From positions 18,978,890 through 19,042,889 of the forward strand of contig NC_081136.1 in assembly GCF_958295425.1 (NCBI RefSeq): DNA of 64,000 nucleotides, in the 5' to 3' direction. This DNA comes from Solea solea (Eukaryota > Chordata > Actinopteri > Pleuronectiformes > Soleidae). The translations under genes were made by a program, and so were the position numbers. Positions 53,253 through 64,000 of the stretch are shown here, in pieces. Below the pieces are notes generated by a model that had not been told where the DNA came from, made no database searches, and worked only from the letters and a program-made list of their open reading frames with translations. How positions within the stretch are numbered: position 1 is the stretch's first letter; the number at the start of each line of letters is the position of its first letter.

Positions 53253-56200
53253 AATGCATCTCTCCACTTGGAATGTAAATGGGATGGGGAACCCTGTCAA
53301 GAGAAAAAAGGTCATGACTATGCTTAAGAATAAGAAATATGACATGGTTTTTCTTCAAGAAACTCATATGTTAAAAGAGGAGTCTGAGAAACTCTGTGTA
53401 GGATGGCTTGGACATGTTTTTTATAGTATAGGCTCTAGCAAGAGCAAGGGTGTTGTCATTTTGGTAAGTAAATATCTTCAGTTTAAATGTCTTAAGCAAA
53501 TTAAGGATGGTGCAGGTAGGATGATTATTGTTCTGGCTGAAATACAGTTGCAGAAGCTAATCTTGGCCAACATATACGCACCTAATTTGGATGATCAGAA
53601 TTTTTTTATCGATCTTGAAATAAAGTTACAAGCCATTGGGAACCATGCTGTTGTTCTGGGGGGAGATTTTAATCTTTTAATGGACCCAGCTCTTGACCAC
53701 AGTGGGGCAGGTTTGTGTAAAGTACCCAAGACGGCGGTGACATTGCAGAGAATTTGCAAGTCATTGGGATTAATATATATCTGGAGGATCATGAACTCCT
53801 CCGGTAGGGATTACACATTTTTTTCACCCGTTCACAAAACCTATAGTCGAATAGATTTTTTTTAAATATCTAAGGTATTCACCTCATCTGCTATCGGTTG
53901 TGACATAGGGAATATTCTTATTTCTGACCATGCTTGGGTTGGCCTGGACTTATTGCCCCAGAGTGAGAGAAGAAAGTCTTACAGATGGTGTTTAAATTCG
54001 TCACTTCTACAGGATCCAGTAAATGTAGGGTGGATAAGAACAGAAATAAATAATTATTTGGAGATTAATTGGCAATCTGTATCATCTGCAGGTGTTGCGT
54101 GGGAGGCCCTAAAGGCTGTGATTAGGGGACGTATTATCCAAAACACATCATACCATAAGAAAATCAAAGTACGGGAGTTGCTAGATTTGGAAAGCATAAT
54201 AACGGACTGAAACAGAGTTGAAGCAACGGATGACACAAGAAGGTATGAGGAAACTGACAAAGTTAAAATATCAGTATAATAACATAATATATCAAAAGGT
54301 TGAATTTAATTTATTTCGGGCTAGACAAACATATTTTGAGTCTGGAGATAAGGCAGTAAAGTTGCTTGCCAATAGTGCCAAAAGCAGAGTGAGTTGGCTT
54401 CCACTATCCCTGCTGTTAGGTCGACGGCTGGGGACCTGCTTACTGCAGCTGTAGATATTAATCAGGCCTTTAAAGAATTTTATAGTAGTCTCTATAGTTC
54501 AACATCTACCTCTACTGAGGAAGAAATTCATAAGTTTGTGGAACCATTAGGACTTCCTAAATTGACAGTTGAACAGAGGGATTTTCTGGATTTGGATATT
54601 ACTGTTGAAGAGATTAAAGAGGTGAATGGGGCTTTACCTTCAAGTAAAGCACCTGGGCCCGACGGCTTTACTAGAGAATTTATTAAGAGCTTTGTGACAG
54701 AGCTAGCTTCACCCTTGCTGGAGGTGTATAAGGAGGCGCTGGAGGGGGGCAGATTTCCACCAACTCTGAGACAGGCCCTTATTAGTCTAGTTCCTAAGAA
54801 GGGTAAGGATTTGGTTGAATGTAAGAATTACCGTCCTATCTCATTAATGCAAATAGATGTTAAGATAATTTCGAAAATTTTAGCAAACAGACTAGACAGT
54901 GTAATTACATCATTGATCCATACTGATCAAGTGGGATTCATTCGTGGTCGTAGCTCCTCAGATAATATTAGACGCCTTATTGATGTTATGTGGTCGATGG
55001 CTGACTCCCATTCCCCAGTGGCAGCAATCTCTTTGGACAGTGAAAAGGCGTTTGACATGGTGGAATGGGGGTATCTATTCAAAATTTTGGAAGAGTTTGG
55101 ATTTGGTGCTACTTTTATGAAATGGATTTGTGTGCTATATAATTCCTCAGAAGCAGCAGTGCAGACTAATGGGCTTATTTTAGGTTGGGTAGAGGAACCA
55201 GGCAGGGCTCACCCCTTTCTCCCTTGCTCTTCTGCTCGACTATGGAGCCTCTTGCAGCAGCTATACATGGGGCAACTGATTTCCCGGGTGTCACTATAGG
55301 TGGGATGGTGCATAAATTGATGCTTTATGCAGATGACATTTTACTACTGGTTTCCGACCCAAGCAGATCTGTACCGTGTCTTCTTAGAATCATAAACTAA
55401 TTTTAAAAATTTTCTGGTTACAGGGTGAACTGGTCTAAGTCAGAGGCCCTTCCATTAACAGCTTATTGCCCCTCCACTATCTTCCATCCAGGTGCGTTTC
55501 AGTGGCTTCGGCAAGGGATTTTGTATTTGGGTATCCGTTTTCCTAGACAGCTGAAAGATTTGATTAAAGTAAATTTTGACCCGTTATTGCAAAAAATATC
55601 TTGTGATGTTGAGAGATGGGCAACAGGTCTTTGGCAGGTAAAGTTAATGTTTTGAAAATGAACTGTGTTCCCAAAATTAATTACCTTATCCACTCCCTCC
55701 CCTTAGAAATTCCTCATTGTTATTTTAAAAGGTTTGATAGGATATCCAAGACATTTATTTGAAATGGTAAACGCCCCCATTTGAACCACAGCAAGCTACA
55801 AAGACCAGTTGACAGAGGAGGCTTAGGACTGCCAAAGATGTTGTTTTATTACTATGCTTTTAATTTAAGGCACATGGCCCATTGGTCTCTCCCTCCTGAA
55901 AGAGCCCCCCCATGGTACTGTATGGAACAAGCTGTGATGGCCCCTCTATCGCCATTGCAAGTCTTGTCTACTAAATGAAGTACAAAAGCTAAAAACACAT
56001 CCAATAATCTCTCATCTTAAATTAATTTGGACTAGGGTTGCTCGAATATTTAAATTTGATCCCTTTCTGAATGTCTCTTCAAGTATCTGGTTAAATCCTA
56101 AATTACTGATAGGTACATTTCCTGTTTATTGGAAGGTATGGCGGGAGAATGGTGTGATCACATTGGGGGATCTGTATTGTGATGGTTCCTTGAAGTCCTT

Positions 56201-56996
56201 TGGGGATCTGGTGTGACAGTTCAGTATTCCTACATCTCACTTTTTTAGATATTTGCAACTTCGCCATATGTTGGTGGGGGTTTTTGGGTCGGTTGCATTG
56301 GTTCCCCAAGACGCAGCTTTCCTAGATGAAATTATTAAGGGGTATGGAAAGGGGTATGAGGCAGCTACTTATTACTCTATGATGATTCAGACCCCTGGTG
56401 ACGGGCCTATCTCGGCTCTCCAGAAGACATGGGAAAGGGAATTGAATTTGACATTTAGTGATGAAGATTGGAACAGAATTTGTAAAAGTGTTAAAGTAGT
56501 CTCAAGGGACGCAAGAGTACGTCTTATCCAATTCAAAATTATACATCGTTTTTATTGGACTCCATCCAGATTATTTAGATTGGGATTATTACCCACATCA
56601 AATTGTTGGCGTTGCAAATCTGAGGAAGGTAATTTAGTTCATGTTTTATGGTCATGTGATAAGGTCCAACAATATTGGATCAATATCTATGATAATTTGT
56701 GTGAGATTACAGATATACAAATGCTATTTAGCCCTAGGTTATTTATTTTGGGTGATCGTTCCGTTCTGACAGGACAGGATACACATATCATAAGTTATAT
56801 CCAAACCAGTATTATGATTGGTAGACAAATACTTGTCAGGAGATGGAAGATGGAGGGGGTCCCTTCCCTTCAAGAGTGGGCTGTGGAGTTGGCTCGAGTT
56901 GCAGCATTTGAAAAAATGTCGTATAAACAATTGGGTAGAATGGATCTATATGAAATACTTAACATTTTTAAAGGGCTCCTGAAAGGGGTTATATGA
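53253..56996 (+). pseudogene. L1 ORF2 (endonuclease-RT), several frameshifts
   Basis: Begins M-H-L-S-T-W-N-V-N-G-M-G (APE endonuclease; Q-E-T-H and G-G-D-F-N-L present). The frame is lost in a T-run at about 53857, again near 54210 and 54390. The RT region 54394-55400 has P-G-P-D-G-F, N-Y-R-P-I-S-L, S-E-K-A-F-D and, after another shift near 55195, G-T-R-Q-G-S-P-L-S-P and the catalytic Y-A-D-D. The tail to 56996 holds I-I-H-R-F-Y-W and the C-W-R-C..H-V-L-W-S-C zinc-binding cluster. All catalytic blocks are recognisable, so decay is recent to moderate. Confidence 0.85.
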
Positions 56997-57653
56997 TGGA
57001 AAGATGCAAGTTGTTTGTTGTTGGGGTTTTTTTTTTTTTTTTTTTTTCTTGTTACAGAACAGTGCTGCTTACCTTGGTTTGTATTTTATTAAGCTATTAG
57101 TGCTTATATATTTTCAGAAGATTTTATCCTGATTTTTTTTTTCTCTACTATTATTGTTGGTTTTGTTGTTGTTGTTGTTGTTGTTATTTTATCATTACTA
57201 CCTTTATTTTTTTATCAATTTATTTTTTTATTTATTAATCATATTTGTTTATATATTTTATGGATGGATGTGCGTATGTTTATATGTGTATGTATATATG
57301 TATGTATGTGTATATATGTATTTTTTTATTAGTTTATTTTTTTAGTTGGTTAATTGTCTCTTTAATGGAGCACTTATTTCATTTGTGGTTTTGATTTGGT
57401 TTGTAGTCTTATTTTGTGTCTAACTTTGTTATAGATATTTTATGTTTTGTATACACTAATGCAGTGGTTGTATCTGTGATAGATAAACAGGAAGGAGCAC
57501 AGTGGTTGTGTTGATAATCAGGAAAGGACATTGCATGGATGGTGGTGGCTTGGATGGGGGGAGGAAGTGGGTGGGTTGTTGTTACTGTATTGTTGTATTG
57601 TTGAAATGAGAAAAATAAAAAATGTTAATCATAAAAAAAAGAATCCATCATGG

Positions 57654-58712
57654 ATAGTTCAGACTCAGTTTGGTGCTGAGTCCTTAAGAAGATGTATAGC
57701 AGCATATGAAGTGTCTAGTGCTGGTTTCTACAGCAGCAACAGAACAAGCTGTTGACACAGCTGCTCCTCCTGCAGGTGGAGCTGCTGTCTAGAGGAGTAG
57801 TGAGACCTGCTTGTTTACATTTATTTATACTGCCTAATGTATGTGAGTGTCATTAATGATTTAATTATCTGTATACTTAACATCTGCACTGAAAAAAATA
57901 ACTCATTGTATGAACACAAATAAATCTTGGGCAGGATTTCCATCCATTAAATTTATGTAGCCCCAACTCAAACTAAGTGCCTCCTTATAATATGATTTAA
58001 TTGAGTTGGTTAACTCATCTTTATCAAATACAGCCAAAATAAATTAAGTACATAAACTGACCTAAATTTATTTACATTTGTACAACTCAAACTAATATAG
58101 TTGGTCTAAAATAAAATTCTTTCATTCCACAAAATCTGTTTTTTTTATATATTAATAAAACTATATACATACATACATACATCTCATCAACATATTGATG
58201 ACAGTCACTGACTTGTAAACACAGAAAAACTGCCGTAGAACCTAGATATAATTCAGGCAGAAGAGCTAAGGCAAGTTTTTAACAGTTCGGACCAACTATG
58301 AACATTTTTTTACCATTAACTGCACTATGTAGTGCCTAAAAACTTGCATGAAATTTTCGACATATAACACACATCAACAGTACAAAGTACAGTTCTTCCA
58401 CCAATCTCAAACTAAACTGTTCAAAATGCACTTTGACCTTGAAGTTTTTTTCTCTATAAAGAACAGTGTATGACCATCACATTTAGAAAAGACTGCTTTA
58501 AAACTGCTTCAACCAAAGGAACTAGTACAAGTACAACAATAATACAAGTGGTAGAAGTACAAAACAGAACCTGAAAAATGTCCAGTCCTTTGAGTCCAGT
58601 CACAGCCTATCCATAGGAACACACTTCAGATGCGCTACACAAGTAGTACATATTTTTAGAACAAGAAAAACATCCATGCTGACTGTCATTGACTGTGTGG
58701 TCACAGTGTTAC
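57654..58712. other. Non-coding stretch, possible DNA-element start
   Basis: CACTGAAAAAAATAACTC near 57886 resembles the start of short DNA elements. The rest is AT-rich and no gene was seen. The part nearest 58713 would be the 3' side of the minus-strand fragment below. Confidence 0.35.
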
Positions 58713-58880
58713 TTATGAAAACAGCTTGATTTTCAGCTGCTGTATCAGCTTGTGTCCATCCAAGATCATAATGATCTTCTGGAAAAACTTGAAGGTGTAC
58801 TTGAGGTTTTCGGGAAAGGCTAGATCAAGGGCATAAATGAGTATGAGGGGCCGTATAGGCCATAATTCCTTGTTTACCTC
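58713..58880 (-). pseudogene. C-terminal exon of a SAMD3-like family member
   Basis: The minus strand, ending in TAA at 58713-58715, encodes E-L-W-P-I-R-P-L-I-L-I-Y-A-L-D-L, then F-P-E-N-L-K-Y-T-F-K-F-F-Q-K and L-I-Q-Q-L-K-I-K-L. The Y-A-L-x-L-x-(F/Y)-P and Y-T-F-x-F-x-Q-K pattern matches the end of the multi-copy fish SAMD3-like proteins, whose middle part is at 34.6-35.3 kb on the other strand. Only about 50 residues are present. Confidence 0.45.
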
Positions 58881-58895
58881 ACACATAAACAATTG

Positions 58896-59040
58896 TACCT
58901 CTTACATTCACTTTTTTAGCTCTCACATTCACTAGTTTTGGCTCTCACATACACAAAACACCTCTCACATACACTCTTTTAGCTCTTACATTCACTATTT
59001 TTGGCTCTCACATACACTTTGTGTGTGTGTGTGTGTGTGT
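58896..59040. repeat. Degenerate tandem repeat of CTCTYACATWCAC modules plus (GT)n
   Basis: Six copies of a 13-bp core (CTCTCACATACAC and variants) alternate with TTTTAG or TTTTGG spacers at 58898-59013, followed by (GT)n at 59014-59041. The core recurs inverted as GTATATGTGAGAGC at 59060. Confidence 0.8.
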
Positions 59041-59129
59041 GAATGCAAGGTACAAAAAAAGTATATGTGAGAGCGGAAGGCCTTCCGGTCATGTGACGAA
59101 AAGCAGGAACTGTAAACAGGTAGCGCATC

Positions 59130-59327
59130 ATGACGGCTGGGAGAGAACGAGAGCGCCTCGGCCAAGCTGCCGCTTTATTGAACAGTCTGCTATCTTCACC
59201 AGAAGCCATTCAGAATGTATCAAATATTACATCACTTCAACAACCTGCTACAACCAGACATGCCTCAGTTGAAGGTGAAATCACGTCACTGTTCCCCTCT
59301 GGTCGTAGCAGTACTAACATGCCATGA
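59130..59327 (+). other. Coding-like 65-codon frame, unrecognised
   Basis: ATG at 59130 (preceded by CATC; A at -3) opens a frame with protein-like composition: M-T-A-G-R-E-R-E-R-L-G-Q-A-A-A-L-L, then L-L-S-S-P-E-A-I-Q-N-V. It ends I-T-S-L-F-P-S-G-R and TGA at 59325-59327. It resembles the short helical N-terminus of some multi-copy fish proteins, but I cannot name the family. The GC content is above that of its surroundings. Confidence 0.35.
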
Positions 59328-59329
59328 AA

Positions 59330-60065
59330 ATATTTACAGCTACAATGATGCTGCAGATTTCATCATGTCATGAAAGCATACCAAATACTTTGCTCTACAG
59401 CAGCCGCTGTTTGCTCAATTAAAAGACAGAGCCTGCATATGATGTTTATAAAATTATTCAAATTTCATCTGAAATGAATCTAATGAAATATATTTCCTCT
59501 GATGAAAATGTATCTTTCTTCATCTGTCAATCAATCAGACTGAATCTTCCATCATCTCTCAAACAAACAGAAGCACATGGCTAATTAATATGCAGAATCG
59601 GGTTCTAAACTGTCAGACCTCCATTCTGATATTTAAACCAGCATCCTATGCAGCACTAACTGTTTGTTAAACTTGCCACTGGTGTTATCACTACTCGTAG
59701 GTCTACCAGATTGTTAAAAGTATAGAATTGCTTTGGTTAACTAGACAAGACTAGTTTGGTATTGACACAAGATAACAGTCTACAGTGCAATGCTAGCGTT
59801 AGCTGTTATGCTTAATTATAACCTATGCTCTCATAAAAACCTAATGTTCACGTAATAGACATTTACACACCTTTTCTGACCGCACAATATCATGTTTGTG
59901 CCACAGCTTCTCTTTTTTTACTGGTAAAAAAAGTAGCTTGTATATTCATGACTGACTGACTGTTAGCTAGCCTTTGTTGGGGGAGGGGAGAGGGGGTCTG
60001 CTAAATCAGACTCATAATTGTAAGAGATTTTAATTGATGTTCATGTACACTTTTCAAGTAAAAGT
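59330..60065. other. Non-coding stretch, nothing recognised
   Basis: AT-rich, no frame or repeat recognised. Confidence 0.4.
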
Positions 60066-60068
60066 TGT

Positions 60069-60515
60069 GTGGTTATAACACTAGTCAGAGACCAGATGCT
60101 GTATGGTCTAGAGACAGTGGCACTGAGGAAAAGACAGGAAGAAGAGCTGGAGGTAGCAGAGATGAAGATGTTGAGGTTCTCTTTGGGAGTGATGAAGATG
60201 GATAGGATCAGGAATGAGTCAATCAGAGGAACAGCACATGTTAGATGTTTTGGAGATAAGGTCAGAGAGGCCAGAATGAGATGGTTTGGTCATGTACAGA
60301 GGAGGGATAGTAAGTATGTTGGTAGAAGGATGCTGGGGTTGGAACTGCCAGGCAGGAGGTCTAGAGGAAGACCAAAGAGAAGGTTTATGGATGTAGTGAA
60401 AGAGGACATGAAGTTAGTTGGTGTGAGATAGGGGGATACAGAGAACAGGGTGAGATGGAGGAGATTCGCTGTGGCGACCCCTGAAGGGAGCAGCCGAAAG
60501 GAAAAGAAGAAGATA
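60069..60515 (+). mobile_element. RTE-type LINE, 3' end
   Basis: The frame 60069-60431 encodes Y-G-L-E-T-V-A-L-R-K-R-Q-E, then K-M-L-R-F-S-L-G-V and R-W-F-G-H-V-Q-R-R-D. It ends G-R-P-K-R-R-F-M-D-V-V. This is the region after the RT palm in RTE-like fish LINEs. It is followed by the characteristic 3' end TGGCGACCCCTGAAGGGAGC and GAAAAGAAGAAG. Strongly 5' truncated. The upstream-most block matches the fragment beside ache at 13.8-14.0 kb. Confidence 0.85.
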
Positions 60516-60949
60516 ATTTAATCTGACAGCGAGGAACCAAACAGAAATTTTTCATTTCAATTAAAGCATTTTATTAGATCGAGTAGGATTCGCGCATGCA
60601 CATTTTCAAAACTTTAGGCAGCAATTGTACTTTCACCCCAAACGAGCCTGCATTTCGGAGCGACATTGATGCCGGAGAGGAGAAAAGAATATACCGCATT
60701 TTGGTATTTAGGTCCTCACTGCAGTGTAGCAACTGCAGCTATACAACTAGCTAAACCCTTCCTTTTAAATGAAGACGTGAGTCGTAGTAAGCTTTAGTTG
60801 CTCTTTATTGTGGCTCTTTCTCTCGTTGTACAAGGTCAGAGTGAAAACTGTAACAAAGACAAATACAAAAATTACCATTTAGCTCTGTAACGTACGGAGC
60901 CCCTAAAGGGACATTGAAAAAAAAAAAAACCTAAACGTTTAACACATTT

Positions 60950-61720
60950 ATAGTTTATAGTTTATAGTTGCCTGCAGTGCGCGGGGCAGAGCAGCATTAC
61001 CTCGGCCTGTCCTGATGAAACGATCCGCTGACATTGCTGTCATTGGATGCTTGGTGTGCTCAATAGATTTGTTGTTGACCCGTTATTTTGTTTCTAATGT
61101 AAATGTTTCGACCTGACAGTTAGAAAGTTTGTATATTATTAATGTTTTATTTATTTTGACTTTGAATGTCAGCTGAGATTGGCACGTTTTCCATCTCTTC
61201 AGCAAGAACATACTTGCTTACTTGAGTATTGAGAAACAGCCCATGTCTTAGCTACAGTCCGTAACAATACATCCATGTCTGTAACACACATGACTGGAAA
61301 AAAAACAACTCACAACACCTCATTGGCCCAAGAGGCTCAGGTGACCTTCACTGAACATACAACTTCAATATAAAAGCACTACATGAGAACACACAACCTA
61401 ACAGTACTGTATATTTCTATAAAAAATAAATTAATAAATTAAGTTAAATATTTAAAATGAGAAAATAATATATACGCATTTATTAAAAGTATTTATTATG
61501 TTCATTTATCAACACTCTGTGATGAGGCTTAATCTAATGACTTGTCTGAGCCAGCAGATCGTTTCATCAGGACAGGCCGAGGTAACGCTGCTCTGCCCCG
61601 CGCACTGTAGGCAGCGGGCGCCAAACTATAAATACGTCATATCTTAATACACAAACCACATTTTTGAATTCTAAATGACTAATTTCACGCCTCAAATGAT
61701 CTTAAAACTGCATTTGGGGA
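60950..61720. mobile_element. Rearranged copies of the GGCCGTTTCTCAATA element
   Basis: 60985-61165 matches 40935-41140 (CAGAGCAGCATTACCTCGGC, TAGATTTGTTGTTGAC). 61205-61245 matches the right end (CATACTTGCTTACTTGAGTA, TTGAGAAACAG). 61420-61515 matches 41490-41580. 61550-61700 is the left interior again, but inverted (CGTTTCATCAGGACAGGCCG). The two copies of the left interior therefore face each other across about 500 bp. Confidence 0.65.
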
Positions 61721-61737
61721 CATCACGCACGCATACA

Positions 61738-61852
61738 ATACTTTCTGGTGCGCACAAGATACTTTCTGGTGCGCACAAGATACTTTCTGGTGCGCACAAG
61801 ATACTTTCTGGTGCTCACGAGATACTTTCTGGTGCGCACAAGATACTTTCTT
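61738..61852. repeat. 21-bp tandem repeat, about 5.5 copies
   Basis: Exact 21-bp period; the unit begins ATACTTTCTGGTGCGCAC, with one variant unit (GCTCACGAG). Because 21 is a multiple of three it makes a spurious repetitive frame. Confidence 0.95.
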
Positions 61853-62046
61853 TCGTTTTTTTTAGATACAAATAAATCAAATGCATTTTTCATTAACTTA
61901 TGAACATAACTATGAAATTATTCACTTACGACGTTGCCTCTGTGGCGTTTACAGTGATGAAATACATGCAGTTGAACACAGAAATGAGAAATTAAGCTAG
62001 TCTCCTCAAATTATTCCAAGTAGGTCCAGCTGCAGACCCGCAGACC

Positions 62047-62131
62047 ACTCAACGAAACACCCCTTTACTCAACGAAACACCCCTTTACTCAACGAAACAC
62101 CCCCTCACACTCAACGAAACACCCCCTCACA
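62047..62131. repeat. 20-22-bp tandem repeat, 4 copies
   Basis: Four units of CTCAACGAAACACCCC followed by TTTA (first two) or CTCACA (last two). Confidence 0.92.
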
Positions 62132-62174
62132 CTACCCGACACTCTGATTGGCTCTCAAGAGACTGCGTCTGAAA

Positions 62175-62222
62175 CGTGATGACGTTTACTAACGTGATGA
62201 CGTTTACTAACGTGATAACGTC
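62175..62222. repeat. 18-bp tandem repeat, ~2.6 copies
   Basis: AACGTGATGACGTTTACT repeated, the last unit changed to AACGTGATAACGTC. Contains CRE-like TGACGT. Confidence 0.92.
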
Positions 62223-62457
62223 TTCTTTTATTGAAACTTTATTTACACACGCGAATCTCATAGACACTTGTTGACAAGAGACTTTTATCCCGGTGTGCGA
62301 CAGGAATAGAGAAGAATAAATACTCGTGTTGACTTTTATGAACACAGAAATGTACTTTCTGTGAAATTTGTGAATAATTAATGTCACTTTGTAAAGTATG
62401 AAATGTTATAGCCAAACTGCTAAAATATATAAATGCCGATTGGAAAAGTTCTTTGAA

Positions 62458-62659
62458 CATCACGTTTACACAATATAGTATCACGTTTTTGTGATATAAT
62501 TATCACGTTTATACAATATAATATCACGTTTATGTGATATAATTATCACGTTTATACAATATAATATCACGTTTATGTGATATAATTATCACGTTTATAC
62601 AATATAATTATCACGTTTATACAATATAATATCACGTTTATACAATATAATATCACGTT
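62458..62659. repeat. Tandem repeat of palindromic TATCACGTTT modules
   Basis: Alternating units TATCACGTTTATACAATATAA and TATCACGTTTATGTGATATAA; the second type can fold back (TATCAC..GTGATA). The main composite period is about 43 bp. It ends exactly where the BEL LTR candidate begins. Confidence 0.9.
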
Positions 62660-63407
62660 TGTACGGTAGACTATAGGGATCTTAGGTGGCAGCAATCACT
62701 ACAGGGTGTCGGGTCAGGACACTTTTGTACAGTTCTTCTGAGTGCATGAAAAAGAGGCGGAGTCCTTTAATAAGGTTCAAGCTGTTTATCAATTTTTGCG
62801 TGAGGGTGTGTGGTTGCTGCAATACAAGCACAATACTGTCTGATTAGAAAATAACAAAACTAACATATAGAAATACACTGAGCTATCCAAAGGTAACAAA
62901 GGAAAATACAGCTTCAGATAAGTAGTGAATGTAGCGTCAACATTACTCAAATAAACTAAATGAACTGTCATCGATTGGTTTCTATGCAACATAAAAACAT
63001 AAGATGGATGGACAGACAGTCATTAATCAATCATCAACTCACAAGCAACAGGGACCAGCAATGCAGATGATCAATACCGCAACATAAACTTCTCTGATCA
63101 CCAGTTAGCAGCTAGCTTCACGTCACTAATTAGGGACTAATTAGTCATTACATCACATAACTGATGGAAAAAACACAACTTTCAGGTCATCAAAAGACAC
63201 ATGAATAAACACAAACACCAACAAAGTGCAATACACAAGCAAAACATTGCAACTCACGGCTTCATAGACGCACACACCACAGATCGTTTAGACGACGATC
63301 GCTCTCAGACGAGCAGCACTGACGGTGCGTTCAAAGACATCAGCAGGGTGGGAATTTCCACGCACGGTGATTAACAAAGCATGCTGACATGTATGATCTT
63401 TTGTACA
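62660..63407 (-). repeat. Candidate LTR of the BEL/Pao element
   Basis: Read on the minus strand it starts TGTACAAAAG at 63407 and ends CTACCGTACA at 62660: TG..CA form with 5-bp inverted TGTAC/GTACA termini. Length is 748 bp. It is directly preceded by a purine-rich TTTGGGGGCGG (63409-63419), a likely polypurine tract, 37 bases after the Pol stop. The other LTR lies outside the window, so identity cannot be checked here. Confidence 0.6.
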
Positions 63408-63455
63408 GCCGCCCCCAAATTTGGTGTGCAAATTTGACGCTCCTAGAACTCTTCA

Positions 63456-64000
63456 CTATGTCTTGGTAACATCATGGGGTAGAGCAGGTAGCTTGATGAG
63501 TCGCACCACTGGGCGAGTATACGTGCGGTCCTTGACTTGGACGACTGCAGTCCTAACCCGCCCGTCAGCCCCAGGTATGACAGTTTTCACTGTTCCTACC
63601 TGCCAGAGGGCTCTTGGGGTTTGCTGGTCGACAATGAGAACCACAGTTCCAACGGTCATGTCGTCCTTCTCGGTTCGCCATTTCTGCCGTACTTGTAAGG
63701 TGGGCAGGAAGTGCTTTATGAAGTGCCTCCAGAAATGGTCGGCTAGAACTTGAGTGTGTCTCCACCTCTTGCGGCTGAGCAGCTCTGATTCTGGGTAGAC
63801 CACTTGTGGCAGAGAGCGATCTGGCCGCCCCATCAACAAGGAGTTGGGTGTGACAGGATCTGGGTCTGCGATGTCTGTGGAGACGTAACCCAAAGGTCTG
63901 GAATTGAGGATACACTCCACCTCAAGCATGACGGTCCTCAACACCTCCTCCGTTACGGTTTGAGCTCCCAGTGTGGTGCGCAGGGCTGCTTTCACAGACC
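63456..64000 (-). pseudogene. BEL/Pao Pol C-terminus (integrase tail), partial at window edge
   Basis: An uninterrupted minus-strand frame runs from the window edge to a stop at 63456. It includes C-I-L-N-S-R-P-L-G-Y-V, D-P-D-P-V-T-P-N-S-L-L-M-G-R, then R-R-W-R-H-T-Q-V-L-A-D-H-F-W. The end has G-T-V-V-L-I-V-D and R-P-V-V-R-L-I-K-L-P-A-L-P. This is the end of the integrase core and the following C-terminal domain of vertebrate BEL elements. No stops or shifts occur over 180 codons, so the element may be fairly young; the rest is off the edge. Confidence 0.85.

Larger units (their letters stand above)
51994..57638 (+). mobile_element. L1-type LINE, nearly full length, with 15-bp target duplication
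   Basis: AAGAATCCATCATGG occurs at 51979-51993 and 57639-57653. Between them lie a GC-rich 5' UTR, ORF1 (about 52130-52911), ORF2 (about 53253-56996), a 3' UTR with T-runs and (TTG)n, and an A-rich tail. All domains are present in order but frameshifts and stops interrupt both ORFs, so it is no longer autonomous. The start at 51994 directly next to the duplication means little or no 5' truncation, which is rare for LINE copies. Confidence 0.92.

Noticed and set aside
61675..61875. Heptad-like repeat protein (I-L-S-G-A-H-K units)
   Set aside because: A 21-bp tandem repeat gives a 7-residue period automatically; no gene context.
62239..62484. Minus-strand frames near the tandem arrays
   Set aside because: Overlap repeats and AT-rich sequence; no motif or splice context.

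Overview
The window is nuclear DNA of a bony fish, most likely a teleost. It has short exons with GT-AG introns, many CA/TA microsatellites, and a repeat set typical of fish: Tc1, Rex1/Babar-, L2-, RTE- and L1-like LINEs, Ty3/gypsy and BEL/Pao LTR elements, and hAT-type DNA transposons. No prokaryotic genes, CRISPR arrays, tRNAs or rRNAs were seen.

The one gene that looks intact is acetylcholinesterase (ache, + strand). Eight coding exons between 14124 and 21883 join in frame into a 631-residue precursor. It has the Ser-Glu-His triad, the acyl-pocket phenylalanines that separate AChE from BChE, and the C-terminal T peptide. Its introns hold a Tc1 remnant, a fragment of another DNA element, microsatellites and a long hairpin. 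A CpG-type promoter-like block with a possible non-coding first exon lies at about 270-604, but nothing ties it to ache.

Layout. 1-14 kb: promoter-like block, then mostly AT-rich sequence with broken DNA transposons, including an inverted repeat pair and a direct repeat pair. 14-22 kb: ache. 22-29 kb: a foldback element, a pyrimidine-rich stretch and a three-layer nest (older element, L1, TTAA-flanked MITE). 29-31 kb: end of a gypsy-type element with a candidate LTR. 31-38 kb: a cluster of decayed multi-exon genes: a minus-strand member of a repeated fish family, a plus-strand SAMD3-like gene and a plus-strand HECT-like gene. 39-46 kb: a minisatellite split by a transposon, a second TTAA MITE, and gypsy and Rex1 fragments. 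46.5-52 kb: a Cys-rich exon, then an L2-like LINE interrupted by a hAT element with a perfect 8-bp target duplication. 52-57.6 kb: a nearly full-length L1 with target duplications but broken frames. 58-64 kb: two short gene-family fragments, an RTE end, several tandem arrays, and a BEL/Pao element with a plausible LTR, cut by the window edge.

Apart from ache, nearly everything recognisable is mobile or derived from repeated families. The least explained part is the 30.9-38.3 kb cluster. Family names outside ache were assigned by eye from conserved motifs; no database search was possible.
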